Assembly (NCBI GenBank): GCA_003244035.1
Contig: QHBV01000041.1
Location: 1-5,826 of the forward strand
DNA: 5,826 bases
Origin: Solirubrobacterales bacterium
GTDB lineage: Bacteria; Actinomycetota; Thermoleophilia; Solirubrobacterales; Solirubrobacteraceae
Direction: 5' to 3'
Under the pieces are notes generated by a model. The model saw only the letters and a list, made by a program, of their open reading frames with translations. It searched no databases and was not told the origin of the DNA. Shown here one piece after another: positions 5,672-5,826 of this stretch. Position 1 is the stretch's first letter, and every line of letters begins with the position of its first letter. The translations under genes and the position numbers were made by a program.

Positions 5672-5826
5672 ATGACGACCACGACGTCATATGAGGCCGA
5701 GCCGGCGGACGTGCATCGCGTCCTGCTGCTCTACAGCGGCGGCCTGGACACGAGCGTGATGCTGAAGTGGATCCAGGACCAGTACGACGCCGAGGTCGTG
5801 GCGCTGACGGTCAACCTCGGCCAGCC
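5672..5826 (+). CDS. argG: Argininosuccinate synthase, N-terminal end (partial)
   Basis: The first 51 codons are present and the gene runs off the window. The translation contains VLLLYSGGLDTSVMLKWIQD (residues 17-36), the ATP-pyrophosphatase P-loop S-G-G-L-D-T-S diagnostic of ArgG, followed by EVVALTVNLGQP, which matches the conserved strand ending in L-G-Q. ArgG joins citrulline and aspartate with ATP to make argininosuccinate, the penultimate step of arginine synthesis. The ATG at 5672 gives about 12 extra residues (MTTTTSYEAEPAD) before the usual start of the fold. An in-frame GTG at 5711 would give the more common short N-terminus, but neither start has a good Shine-Dalgarno. The gap to the ParA stop is 12 nt, so argG is most likely read from the same transcript. 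tRNA-thiouridylases and GMP synthetase share the P-loop but not the L-D-T-S continuation. Confidence 0.95.
   Translation, partial: MTTTTSYEAEPADVHRVLLLYSGGLDTSVMLKWIQDQYDAEVVALTVNLGQ

Overview
This is a gene-dense, very GC-rich stretch, with every gene on the + strand and almost no intergenic DNA. It is the core of an arginine biosynthesis operon read left to right: 3' end of argC, then argJ, argB, argD, a CHAD-domain protein, a ParA/Soj-family ATPase, and the 5' end of argG. Four of the six visible starts are GTG, and the protein sequences look actinobacterial. The C-J-B-D order, the high GC and the character of the CHAD and ParA proteins suggest a high-GC actinomycetote, perhaps a Thermoleophilia/Solirubrobacterales relative. 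That placement is an inference and could be wrong.

Region 1 (1-3423) is standard arginine synthesis. ArgB phosphorylates N-acetylglutamate, ArgC reduces the acyl phosphate to the semialdehyde, ArgD transaminates it to N-acetylornithine, and ArgJ moves the acetyl group back to glutamate while releasing ornithine (the acetyl-recycling cycle). All diagnostic active-site residues I could check are present. ArgB keeps the N-terminal helix typical of arginine-inhibited kinases, so feedback control probably acts at that step.

Region 2 (3423-5659) is the unusual part. Where many actinobacteria carry argF and argR between argD and argG, this operon carries two genes unrelated to arginine chemistry. 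One encodes a 497-aa protein with a degenerate CYTH-like N-terminal half and a C-terminal CHAD domain, a helical domain known to bind inorganic polyphosphate. The other encodes a 248-aa ParA ATPase with no ParB partner in view. argD/CHAD overlap by 1 nt and CHAD/ParA by 4 nt, and ParA has a near-ideal ribosome binding site. The pair therefore looks co-translated and embedded in the operon. My working hypothesis is a polyphosphate-body binding and positioning module expressed with arginine genes; it is untested.

Region 3 (5672-5826) is the start of argG, 12 nt after the ParA stop. A perfect 14-bp inverted repeat lies inside the 3' part of the ParA gene, upstream of argG, and could affect how much transcript reaches argG. 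No stretch over 300 bases lacks a gene. I saw no tRNA, rRNA, CRISPR array, insertion sequence or convincing intrinsic terminator. The operon promoter and any ARG boxes lie upstream of the window.
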